Part shown: piece after piece, positions 1 through 7,736 of the stretch | Position numbering within the stretch: the first letter of the stretch is position 1 | How the letters are laid out: each line of letters starts with the position of its first letter | NCBI GenBank assembly: GCA_012799695.1 | Contig: JAAZKT010000069.1 | Location: 1 to 35,549 of the forward strand | Reading direction: 5' to 3' | From: Clostridiaceae bacterium | GTDB lineage: Bacteria; Bacillota; Clostridia; Saccharofermentanales; DTU023 | Length of the DNA: 35,549 nucleotides | Translations under genes and position numbers: made by a program | The notes under the pieces: model-generated | What the model was told of the DNA's origin: nothing | The model's input: the letters and a program-made list of their open reading frames with translations, nothing else | The model's database searches: none

Positions 1-74
1 GGTGTTCTCGCGGCGATGGATTAATAATTTGAAAAATAATATATAACGTATTTCAAGAGAGGAAAGAGGTACAA

Positions 75-1271
75 ATGGATCTAAAAAAGCTTATTGATCA
101 ACTGGAAGGCTACGACTATCAAGGGTTGTACGGCAGCGATTTTTTCCTGACATGGGATAAATCGCAAGACGAAATTATGGCCATTTTCGCGGTGGCGGAC
201 GCGTTGCGCGCGCTTCGCGAGAATAACAAGAGCGCCCGTGTTTTCGATTCGGGGCTCGGCATATCACTGTTCCGCGACAACTCGACGAGAACTCGTTTCT
301 CATTCGTGTCGGCATGTAACTTCCTAGGACTTGCGGTACAGGATCTGGATGAGGGCAAATCGCAGATTTCCCATGGCGAGACAGTCAAAGAGACGGCGAA
401 CATGATCTCTTTCATGGCGGACGTCATTGGTATTCGCGACGACATGTACATTGGCAAAGGTCACACCTACATGAAGAATGTCGCTAGTTATGTCGACGAA
501 GGTTTCAACGACGGCGTGCTCGAACAGCGCCCGACGCTTGTCAATCTGCAGTGCGACATTGACCACCCGACACAGACGATGGCCGACACGCTCCACATCA
601 TCCACGAGCTCGGCGGCGTCGAAAATCTTAAGGGTAAGAAAGTCGCCATGACATGGGCGTATTCACCTTCGTACGGCAAGCCTCTTTCCGTTCCGCAAGG
701 CGTGATCGGCTTGATGACGCGCTTCGGCATGGACGTCGTTCTCGCGCATCCGGAAGGATACGAAATCATGGACGAGATTGAAGGTGTCGCGAAGCACAAC
801 GAAGAGCAGTACGGCGGAAAGTTCACGCGCGTCGAGTCGATGGAAGAGGCATTCAAAGATGCCGATATCGTTTACCCGAAGAGCTGGGCACCGTTCAAGG
901 CGATGGAGATCCGCACAGATCTGTACGCCAAGGGCGACCAAGCCGGTATCGATGCGCTCGAGCAGGAACTGCTCGCAGAGAACGCGCTGCATAAGGACTG
1001 GACATGCTCCGAAGACATGATGAATTTGACAAAGGGCGGCAATGCGTTGTACATGCACTGTCTGCCTGCAGACATCACAGGCGTATCTTGCGCGGAAGGT
1101 GAAGTCGACGAGTCGGTCTTCGATCGCTACCGCGTCCCCTTATACAAAGAAGCGAGTTACAAACCTTACATCATCGCCGCGATGATCTTCCTGCAGAAGA
1201 TCAAGAATCCCGGCGCTAAGCTGGATGAGCTCTGGAGGGGCACGACGCCTCGCTGGGCCGATAATGGTTAA
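75..1271 (+). CDS. ygeW: YgeW-type knotted transcarbamylase-like protein
   Basis: This 398-residue protein belongs to the aspartate/ornithine carbamoyltransferase superfamily, YgeW branch. The carbamoyl-phosphate motif STRTR is at about residues 70-74, HPTQTMAD at about 164-171 and the MHCLPAD motif at about 327-333, so both the phosphate-binding loop and the second-domain motif are intact. The start is set by a purine-rich ribosome site (GGAAAGAGG) just upstream. YgeW proteins sit in purine-degradation loci; the family is thought to transfer a carbamoyl group from a ureido intermediate to phosphate, giving carbamoyl phosphate for ATP formation, but the exact substrate is not readable from sequence. 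It is the first gene of the ygf/xdh group here, and it is followed by its own terminator. The usual partners ygeX, ygeY and carbamate kinase are not in the window and may lie upstream. The family assignment is secure, the substrate inferred. Confidence 0.93.
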   Translation: MDLKKLIDQLEGYDYQGLYGSDFFLTWDKSQDEIMAIFAVADALRALRENNKSARVFDSGLGISLFRDNSTRTRFSFVSACNFLGLAVQDLDEGKSQISHGETVKETANMISFMADVIGIRDDMYIGKGHTYMKNVASYVDEGFNDGVLEQRPTLVNLQCDIDHPTQTMADTLHIIHELGGVENLKGKKVAMTWAYSPSYGKPLSVPQGVIGLMTRFGMDVVLAHPEGYEIMDEIEGVAKHNEEQYGGKFTRVESMEEAFKDADIVYPKSWAPFKAMEIRTDLYAKGDQAGIDALEQELLAENALHKDWTCSEDMMNLTKGGNALYMHCLPADITGVSCAEGEVDESVFDRYRVPLYKEASYKPYIIAAMIFLQKIKNPGAKLDELWRGTTPRWADNG

Positions 1272-1355
1272 TCTGAGCGCATATGCCGACGAAGACGTCA
1301 TGCCGGGAATCGATGCGTGTGTCGTTCAGGGCGCATAAACAAATAACCTGATCGC

Positions 1356-1394
1356 AAGACCGGGGTTCTCGCAGGAGAAGCCCGGTCTTCTTTT
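1356..1394 (+). terminator. Rho-independent terminator after ygeW
   Basis: The arms AAGACCGGG and CCCGGTCTT extend inward through TTCTC/GAGAA to a four-base GCAG loop, followed by CTTTT. It lies in the 312-base gap between ygeW and ygfK. That gap also holds a candidate promoter and a hairpin before ygfK; I see no gene in it. Confidence 0.88.
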
Positions 1395-1442
1395 CATCCG
1401 AATGAGAAAATTGTTGTGTTGTGTATTTTCTGTCGGTGAAAT

Positions 1443-1471
1443 TTGGTGAAAACAAGAAAAAAACGGATAAT
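1443..1471 (+). promoter_or_regulatory. Candidate sigma-A promoter of ygfK
   Basis: TTGGTG and GATAAT are separated by 17 bases, in an A-rich stretch downstream of the ygeW terminator. The position, after a terminator and about 110 bases before ygfK, fits an independent promoter for ygfK. The match to consensus is fair, not perfect. Confidence 0.5.
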
Positions 1472-1519
1472 AATTCACAATCTACTGTTAAAATAGTAAT
1501 CAAGAGATTAAACGTGACG

Positions 1520-1555
1520 GGTGACTTGCCTCGCTGCCGCGGATGCCATGTCACC
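1520..1555 (+). other. Hairpin in the ygfK leader
   Basis: GGTGACTTG and CATGTCACC form eight of nine possible pairs around an 18-base GC-rich loop, ending nine bases before the ygfK ribosome site. There is no T-run, so it is not a simple terminator. It could be an operator dyad or a leader structure affecting translation. Confidence 0.4.
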
Positions 1556-1583
1556 ACACTAAGAAGGAGAGGATATAGACGAT

Positions 1584-4500
1584 ATGAGCGATATTATGAG
1601 ACCGATCGGCTTCGCCAATCTCATCGATTGGAGTCTCCGGGAGTACAAGGAAAATGGTCGAGTATTCGGACTCGACAAGAGCAAGTTCTATTTTCCGAAA
1701 GGTGATAAGCACTTCCGCACACCGTTCGGCGAAGAGATCGCGACACCTGTCGGACCCGCTGCCGGCCCTCATTCACAACTTGCGCAGAACATTATTGTTT
1801 CTTATCTCGCGGGTGCTCGATTTATCGAGCTCAAGACCGTTCAGAAGATGGACGGTGAGGAGATTAGACATGCCGTAGCCAAGCCATGTATCAACGCAGA
1901 GGATGAATGCTACAACTGCGAATGGTCGACAGAGTTGACGGTACAAGAGGCATTTGACGAGTACGTCAAAGCGTGGATCGCACTGAAAGTTCTGGCAGTC
2001 GAATTCGGCATCTCGGACGGCAATGACTTCGCATACAATATGAGTGTCGGATATGACTTAGAGGGCATCAAGTTGCCGAAGATGGACGCTTTCATTGAAG
2101 GGATCAAAGACGCGTCCGAGACACCTATCTACAAAGAGTGTATGGATTTCCTGAGAGGTCACATGGGCCTCTTCGAGCGTGTGGATGAAGCCGTCGTCGA
2201 TGCGATTTCGCCGCGTCTCTGCAACCAGATAACCCTGTCCACATTGCACGGATGTCCGCCGGCGGAGATTGAGCGCATTGCGCATTACCTGTTGACGGAA
2301 AAACATTGTCATACATTCGTCAAATGCAATCCGACCATGCTCGGTTATGACTTTGTCAGAAAAACGCTCGACGATCTCGGCTACGACTACATTGTATTCC
2401 CCGACAAACACTTCCTTGCAGATTTGCAATTCGGCGATGCCCTCGGCATCTTCGAGCGAATGACAAAGGTGAGTCGAGAACAGGGGCTGGCGTTCGGCGT
2501 GAAGCTGACGAATACGTGTCCCGTTGATGTCACGAGAGGCGAAGTGCCATCGGAAGAGATGTACATGTCCGGCCGTTCTCTCTTGCCGCTGACGATCAGC
2601 TTGGCGCTGAAATTGTCGGAGGCGTTCGAAGGCAAACTCCCCGTTTCATTTGCGGGAGGAGCTGACGGATTGAATATGGCGGCCATCCTGGAGACGGGAA
2701 TCGGCCCCGTCACCGTCGCGACGACACTCTTGAAACCCGGCGGATATGCACGTTTTAAACAGATGGTGGAGGAGTCTGAACCTTACCTCGGGAACGAGAG
2801 CAGTGATATCGATCTTCTCAAGCTGAGAGCGTTGGCACAATCGTTGCTCGAGGATCCGAGAACACAAAAACGCTGGCGCGAGAAAGTCTGGTCGCGTAAA
2901 ACCGACTCGGAACTCCCGCTTTACGACTGCTACAAGGCACCGTGTAAAGACGGCGGCTGTCCCATCAATCAGCAGATTCCCGAGTACAACACGCTTGTCG
3001 CTCGCGGTGACTACGACGAGGCGTTCCGCGTGATCGCCATCGACAATGCATGCCCTACGATCACCGGTATATTGTGTGCTCAGCCGTGTCGTGAACACTG
3101 CACGCGCATCGATTACGACGTTTCGCTCCATATGCGCGAAATCAAGAAAAAAGCTGCCGACGAGGCGCAGGATAATTACAATGCGGCGTTCAGGCCTAGA
3201 CCGGTGCGCACCGACAAGAAAGTCTGTGTAATCGGCGCCGGTCCCGGAGGTGTCGCGGCGGCCTATTATCTGGCGCGCAACGGTGTAGCCGTCGATGCTT
3301 TCGAGAAAAGAGCCGAATCGCACGGTATCGTTCGCTATGCGATTCCTTCGTTCAGAATCTCAAAGGAAGAGATCGACCGCGACTTGGCACTGGCGAAGGC
3401 GGCCGGCGTAAAATTCCATTTCAACGCCGATCCTAATGTCAAGCTCGACGCGCTCAAAGACAAATACGACTATGTTGTGCTGGCAATCGGCGCATGGGCG
3501 AAGGGTCGCTCACCTGTTACCGAGGGCGGCGAGAAAGTCTTGGATTCTCTCGATTTCCTGTTGTCCGTCAAGAAAGACGGTCCGCGCGATCTCGGGAAAA
3601 AAGTCGCCGTTGTCGGCGCGGGGGACGTCGCGATGGACTGCGCGCGCCTTGCGAAGCGTATGCCCGGATCGCCCGAAGTGACAATCGTCTATCGCCGTAC
3701 GGAAATGTACGCTCCGGCAAGCCAAGACGAGTTCGACGAGGCGATGTCGGAAGGCGTCGAGTGGCGCGAACTCCTTGCCCCGGTCAGTTACGATGGCAAA
3801 CAGCTCGTCTGTGAAAAGCAGTATCTTGGCGGTTTCGATGAATCGGGCCGCAGGGCGTGTCTCGGAACGGGCGAGATGGTAACGCTGGAATTTGACACAG
3901 TCATCGGAGCGACGGGCGCGAGGGTCGATCAATCGCTCTTCAACGACTGGAAGCTCTCCTGCGACAAGTGGGGCAGCCCGTTCGTCTCGGATGCGATGGA
4001 ATCCTCTATCGACGGAGTCTATGTCATCGGTGACTGCCGCAAGGGTCCTTCGACGATCGTTGCCGCGATGGGCGACGCGAAGAAGGCGGCGATCGATATT
4101 CTTGCGAAAGAAGGCCTCGCGCACAACTTCGATCGCGTTCTCGTCGCGAAAGACGAGGACGTCATCGTCGACCGTCGCGGAGTCTTGGTCGAAACGCAAT
4201 CTACACCTGAAAAGGAAGGCGAACGCTGTCTCCTTTGCGATCAGCTCTGCCGCATCTGTACCGAAGTCTGTCCGAACCGCGCCAATGTGGCGGTTCTTGT
4301 GGACGGTTTCGATATCGCGGAACAGATTATCCACGTGGACGGTATGTGTAACGAGTGCGGTAACTGCGCGACGTTCTGTCCGCACGCCGGAAGACCTTAC
4401 AAGGACAAACTGACGCTCTTCTGGAGTGAGGAAGATTTCGTCGATTCGGAGAACATCGGTTTCCTCAAGCTCGCAGACGATAAGTACAGAATTCGAGACG

Positions 4501-4634
4501 AGCGCGGTCGCGTGTTCGATACGGCTCTGGAAGGCGATGAGCTTGACAAGCGTATGGCAAAAGTCATCGAAGCCGTCAACGAAAAGGCTCCTTGGCTTTA
4601 CAACGCGGCGTGCCATAAGGCTTGTTGTGAATAG
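1584..4634 (+). CDS. ygfK: YgfK-type flavin/iron-sulfur reductase of purine catabolism
   Basis: This 1016-residue multidomain oxidoreductase is usually annotated as putative selenate reductase subunit YgfK. Residues 1 to about 420 resemble a dihydroorotate-dehydrogenase-like TIM barrel (FMN type). A cysteine-rich GltD-like segment follows (CKDGGCP near 452, CAQPCREHC near 500). Two dinucleotide folds come next: GAGPGG near 551 for FAD and VVGAGDVAMD near 677 for NAD(P)H. The C-terminus carries two ferredoxin-type clusters (CLLCDQLCRICTEVCP near 882, CNECGNCATFCP near 921). This is a complete NAD(P)H-to-substrate electron path. From memory, and unchecked, recent work on anaerobic purine use assigns YgfK-type proteins to reduction of uric acid; selenate reduction is probably not the main role. 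It has its own candidate promoter and terminator, so it may be transcribed alone. The family assignment is very secure and the substrate is inferred from context. Confidence 0.93.
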   Translation: MSDIMRPIGFANLIDWSLREYKENGRVFGLDKSKFYFPKGDKHFRTPFGEEIATPVGPAAGPHSQLAQNIIVSYLAGARFIELKTVQKMDGEEIRHAVAKPCINAEDECYNCEWSTELTVQEAFDEYVKAWIALKVLAVEFGISDGNDFAYNMSVGYDLEGIKLPKMDAFIEGIKDASETPIYKECMDFLRGHMGLFERVDEAVVDAISPRLCNQITLSTLHGCPPAEIERIAHYLLTEKHCHTFVKCNPTMLGYDFVRKTLDDLGYDYIVFPDKHFLADLQFGDALGIFERMTKVSREQGLAFGVKLTNTCPVDVTRGEVPSEEMYMSGRSLLPLTISLALKLSEAFEGKLPVSFAGGADGLNMAAILETGIGPVTVATTLLKPGGYARFKQMVEESEPYLGNESSDIDLLKLRALAQSLLEDPRTQKRWREKVWSRKTDSELPLYDCYKAPCKDGGCPINQQIPEYNTLVARGDYDEAFRVIAIDNACPTITGILCAQPCREHCTRIDYDVSLHMREIKKKAADEAQDNYNAAFRPRPVRTDKKVCVIGAGPGGVAAAYYLARNGVAVDAFEKRAESHGIVRYAIPSFRISKEEIDRDLALAKAAGVKFHFNADPNVKLDALKDKYDYVVLAIGAWAKGRSPVTEGGEKVLDSLDFLLSVKKDGPRDLGKKVAVVGAGDVAMDCARLAKRMPGSPEVTIVYRRTEMYAPASQDEFDEAMSEGVEWRELLAPVSYDGKQLVCEKQYLGGFDESGRRACLGTGEMVTLEFDTVIGATGARVDQSLFNDWKLSCDKWGSPFVSDAMESSIDGVYVIGDCRKGPSTIVAAMGDAKKAAIDILAKEGLAHNFDRVLVAKDEDVIVDRRGVLVETQSTPEKEGERCLLCDQLCRICTEVCPNRANVAVLVDGFDIAEQIIHVDGMCNECGNCATFCPHAGRPYKDKLTLFWSEEDFVDSENIGFLKLADDKYRIRDERGRVFDTALEGDELDKRMAKVIEAVNEKAPWLYNAACHKACCE

Positions 4635-4641
4635 TTGAAGT

Positions 4642-4682
4642 GATGCCCCTCGAGACAGGAATGTCGCAAGGGGCATCTTTTA
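4642..4682 (+). terminator. Rho-independent terminator after ygfK
   Basis: GATGCCCCT pairs with AGGGGCATC, with inner GACA/TGTC pairing and a TTTT tail, seven bases after the ygfK stop codon. This separates ygfK from ssnA transcription. Confidence 0.88.
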
Positions 4683-4705
4683 AAAGATGTAAATGATTTA
4701 ATTGT

Positions 4706-4735
4706 GCGCTCGCTCCCGCTCGCATTTTGGAGCGC
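4706..4735 (+). other. GC-rich inverted repeat upstream of ssnA
   Basis: GCGCTC and GAGCGC form perfect six-base arms about 18 bases apart, with alternative pairing through CCCGC and GCGGG. It sits between the ygfK terminator and the ssnA ribosome site, and is far more GC-rich than the AT-rich sequence just before it. It may be an operator or leader element; I see no clear promoter. Confidence 0.3.
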
Positions 4736-4778
4736 GGGGCGGCGATGAAAAGAATCCTAAACGGATCAGGAGGTCCAC

Positions 4779-6101
4779 ATGATTATTGGTAACGGAAGAT
4801 TAATTACGAACTGTGAAGACAACCTTTATTTTAAAAACGGCGCCGTGCGCGTCGTCGGTGAATTAATTGAAGAAGTCGGCGACTTCGAAGATTTAAAAGC
4901 GCGTTTCCCCGATGACGAAGTCTTTGACGTCGGCGGTCGCATTATCATGCCGGGCATGATCAATGCGCATACGCACATCTACAGCTCCTACGCGCGCGGC
5001 ATGGGCGTATCGAAGCCGACGCGCAATTTCCCGGAGATTCTGGAAAATCTTTGGTGGGCGCTCGACCGTAGCCTGACGCTGGAAGATTGTGAGCTGTCGG
5101 CGTACACAACGTATATCGAAAGCATTCAAAACGGCGTGACAACGCTGTTTGACCACCATGCGAGCCCGAACGCCGCCAAAGGTTCTCTCTTCGCTCTGGC
5201 GGAAGCGGCGAGAGAGATCGGTATCCGCGGTTCATTCTCGATGGAAGTCTCCGATCGCGATGGCGAAAAAATCACGGATGCGGAGATCAAGGAGAATGTC
5301 GACTTCATCAAAGCGATGAATACGGACGAACAGGACATGATTAAAGGGATGTTCGGTATGCACGCCTCCTTTACGATCTCCGACAAGACGATGGAGAAAA
5401 TCGTCAAATCGATGGAAGGCATCGATGCCGGCTACCACGTTCACGTAGGTGAAGGTCGTGAAGACCAGTACGACAGCCTGAAAAAATACGATTGCCGCGT
5501 CGTAGAGCGTTTGCTCGGCTGGAACATGCTCGGCCCGAAGTCGATCGCCGTTCACGCTGTCCATGTCAATGGCCGCGAGCTCGATATTCTTGCGGAGACG
5601 GACACGACTGTCGTACACAACCCGATGTCCAACATGGGTAATGCTGTCGGCGCGACACCGGTGATCGGTATGTTGGCGCGCGGCATTCGCCTAGGCATGG
5701 GTACCGACGCTTACACGCATGATATGTTCGAATCGGTCAAAGTGTCGAAGATCTTGCAGTCTTACAGACTCTCCGATCCGACAGTCGGGTTCGGTCAAGC
5801 ATTGCAGCTACAGTTTGACAACAACCCCGCCATCTGTGCGAAGCACTTCAAGCGCCCGCTCGGTATGTTGAAACCGGGAGCCTACGCCGACATTATTACG
5901 CTAGACTACGCTCCGTTTACGCCTTTCGGCGCAAACAATTGGAGAGGGCATATCTTGTTCGGTTGCTACGGCCGCATGACAAACGACGTGATCATCAACG
6001 GTAAAGTCGTGATGAAGGATCGCGCCATTCTTACGGTCGACGTCGAGAAGATTAACGCACGCACGGAAGCTCGCGCCGCAGAAGTCTGGAAGAACCTATA
6101 A
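4779..6101 (+). CDS. ssnA: SsnA-type aminohydrolase (amidohydrolase superfamily)
   Basis: The 440-residue protein is a cytosolic metal-dependent amidohydrolase of the SsnA/guanine-deaminase-like group. Metal ligands are visible: HTH at residues 64-66, HVH near 220-222, the HAVHV histidine near 258 and the aspartate of GTDAYTH near 310. The start follows a perfect AGGAGGT site. SsnA genes regularly accompany ygfK and xdh genes, and the fold suggests hydrolytic deamination of a purine or related heterocycle (guanine or an oxidised purine), which is inference. It is preceded by the ygfK terminator and followed by two hairpins, so it may be a single-gene unit. The N-terminal start and full length agree with the family, and there is no sign of damage. 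Confidence 0.93.
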   Translation: MIIGNGRLITNCEDNLYFKNGAVRVVGELIEEVGDFEDLKARFPDDEVFDVGGRIIMPGMINAHTHIYSSYARGMGVSKPTRNFPEILENLWWALDRSLTLEDCELSAYTTYIESIQNGVTTLFDHHASPNAAKGSLFALAEAAREIGIRGSFSMEVSDRDGEKITDAEIKENVDFIKAMNTDEQDMIKGMFGMHASFTISDKTMEKIVKSMEGIDAGYHVHVGEGREDQYDSLKKYDCRVVERLLGWNMLGPKSIAVHAVHVNGRELDILAETDTTVVHNPMSNMGNAVGATPVIGMLARGIRLGMGTDAYTHDMFESVKVSKILQSYRLSDPTVGFGQALQLQFDNNPAICAKHFKRPLGMLKPGAYADIITLDYAPFTPFGANNWRGHILFGCYGRMTNDVIINGKVVMKDRAILTVDVEKINARTEARAAEVWKNL

Positions 6102-6112
6102 TTGATATTAAT

Positions 6113-6147
6113 ATGGCGCGGGAGCCGAACTCCGGTTTCCGCGCCAT
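6113..6147 (+). other. Strong hairpin after ssnA, no T-tract
   Basis: ATGGCGCGG and CCGCGCCAT form a perfect nine-base stem, with an inner GCCG/CCGG pairing, 11 bases after the ssnA stop. There is no T-run after it, so it may protect the 3' end of the message or act as a weak terminator. Confidence 0.5.
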
Positions 6148-6167
6148 CTAAAGTGATAAGGCGAAGT

Positions 6168-6213
6168 ACCACCCTGCTTGCGACGCGAGAATCGCTCGGC
6201 GAGCGGGGGTGGT
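6168..6213 (+). other. Second hairpin between ssnA and hydA
   Basis: ACCACCC...TGCTTGC can pair with GCGAGCG...GGGTGGT with one bulge, enclosing a further short CGAG/CTCG stem. The following bases (GTCTTGTTTG) are only mildly T-rich. It could be a weak terminator or a leader structure of the hydA-xdhD unit. Confidence 0.4.
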
Positions 6214-6288
6214 GTCTTGTTTGCGCTTTCATGAGACACTGAAGCAAATATCCGGCTTCGAAACAATAAGTGAAGAGTGGGAGATAAC

Positions 6289-7692
6289 ATGAAACACAGC
6301 ATGCTTCTGAAGGACGGTTACATCGTTCTGCCCGACGAGACCGTCAAGGGCAGCATACGCATCCGCGGCGAAGTGATTGAGGCTTTGGGCGACATCGTCC
6401 CCCTCGACCATGAGGAAATAATCGACTGTTCCGATTGCTATTTTCTTCCCGGGGGGATTGAGACGCATACGCATCTCGATTTAGAGTCGATGGGAACGGT
6501 CACCGCCGACGACTTCAAGACCGGGACATTGGCGGCCTTGGCGGGCGGCACGACGACCGTCCTTGACTTTGCCACGCAATTCCATGGCGAATCGATGGCG
6601 CGCGGTCTTGAGCGCTGGCATGAGAAGGCTGACGGACGGTCGGCGATCGATTACGGCTTTCATATGGCGTTGACGGAGTGGAATGACGATTTGAAGAGCG
6701 AAATGGCTTCGATCGTCGACGACGGTATTACCTCCTTCAAGATGTACATGGCGTACAAGGGACGGATGATGGTGCAGGAGGACGAGATTTACGAGGCGCT
6801 TGAGGAAGCGGGAAAGTTGGGCGCGACGATCGGGTTCCATTGTGAGAACGGACTGCTCATCGACTTGTTCACCAAGCGGATCAAGGAGGCAGGCAACCTC
6901 ACGCCTTACTACCATCAGATGACACGACCTGCCGAACTCGAGGCTGAGGCGATTGATCGCCTTGAGACGGTCGTTTCGCTACTCCACACCAATCACTATG
7001 TCGTGCATCTTTCGACGGCACGAGGATTGTCTAGTGTTCTCCGCGCCAGAGAGCGCGGCAATGACGTTATCGTGGAGACGTGCCCGCAGTATCTCTTGCT
7101 TGACCGCTCACGTTACGGGACACCGGAGGAGCACAATTTTGAATCCGCAAAATTTATCATGAGTCCGCCGCTCCGCGAGCGTCGCGACCAGGAAGCGCTG
7201 TGGCAGGGGTTGGCATCAGGAGATATCCAGTTTGTCGGTACGGATCATTGCTCCTTTAATTTCAAAGGCCAAAAAGAAATGGGTCGCGGGGATTTCTCAA
7301 AGATTCCGAACGGTGCTCCGGGAATCGAACTGCGCATGAATCTTATGTATGCATATGGAGTCGCCGGAGGACGTATGGATATCAACCGTTTCTCCGTCGT
7401 CACATCGACGAACGCGGCCAAGTACTTCGGAATATTCCCGAGAAAAGGCATCTTGCAAATCGGTAGCGACGCCGATATCGTCGTTTTTGATCCGAAGGTG
7501 GAATGGACGGTCACTTCTGATATCTTGCATGAAAACTGCGACTACACGCCATATGAAGGATTCTCCCTCAAAGGAAAGGTGCGAGATGTCTTCCTGCGCG
7601 GCAACCGTAAAGTCATATCCGGAAATGTTGCGGTGAAGGACGCCAACGGTCAGTATTTGAGAAGAGGTTTGCCGGATACGGCGATCCGATAA
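6289..7692 (+). CDS. hydA: Dihydropyrimidinase/hydantoinase-type ring hydrolase (YgeZ/HyuA type)
   Basis: This 467-residue cyclic amidohydrolase has the HTH metal motif at residues 60-62, the carboxylated-lysine motif SFKMYM near 150-155, later metal histidines in GFHCENG and VHLSTARG, and the metal aspartate in GTDHCSF. All catalytic ligands of the D-hydantoinase/dihydropyrimidinase family appear present. The ORF track starts at a GTG four codons earlier, but the GTGGGAG ribosome site lies six bases before ATG 6289, so I use that start. In purine loci the YgeZ-like member is expected to open a cyclic ureide ring, while elsewhere homologues open dihydropyrimidines or hydantoins. xdhD starts 44 bases downstream without an intervening terminator, suggesting co-transcription. 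The family is secure; the substrate is inferred. Confidence 0.92.
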   Translation: MKHSMLLKDGYIVLPDETVKGSIRIRGEVIEALGDIVPLDHEEIIDCSDCYFLPGGIETHTHLDLESMGTVTADDFKTGTLAALAGGTTTVLDFATQFHGESMARGLERWHEKADGRSAIDYGFHMALTEWNDDLKSEMASIVDDGITSFKMYMAYKGRMMVQEDEIYEALEEAGKLGATIGFHCENGLLIDLFTKRIKEAGNLTPYYHQMTRPAELEAEAIDRLETVVSLLHTNHYVVHLSTARGLSSVLRARERGNDVIVETCPQYLLLDRSRYGTPEEHNFESAKFIMSPPLRERRDQEALWQGLASGDIQFVGTDHCSFNFKGQKEMGRGDFSKIPNGAPGIELRMNLMYAYGVAGGRMDINRFSVVTSTNAAKYFGIFPRKGILQIGSDADIVVFDPKVEWTVTSDILHENCDYTPYEGFSLKGKVRDVFLRGNRKVISGNVAVKDANGQYLRRGLPDTAIR

Positions 7693-7736
7693 AAAAGTCT
7701 ATACGATCATTAAGGTCTAAAAAAGAGGTGAGAGTT

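Noticed and set aside
3510-4676. 388-residue minus-strand ORF inside ygfK, and similar long antisense ORFs (2646-3323, 13842-14720, 33764-34612)
   Set aside because: They mirror well-identified genes on the other strand. Their translations are arginine/histidine-rich without recognisable motifs, and they arise from the codon bias of the real genes.
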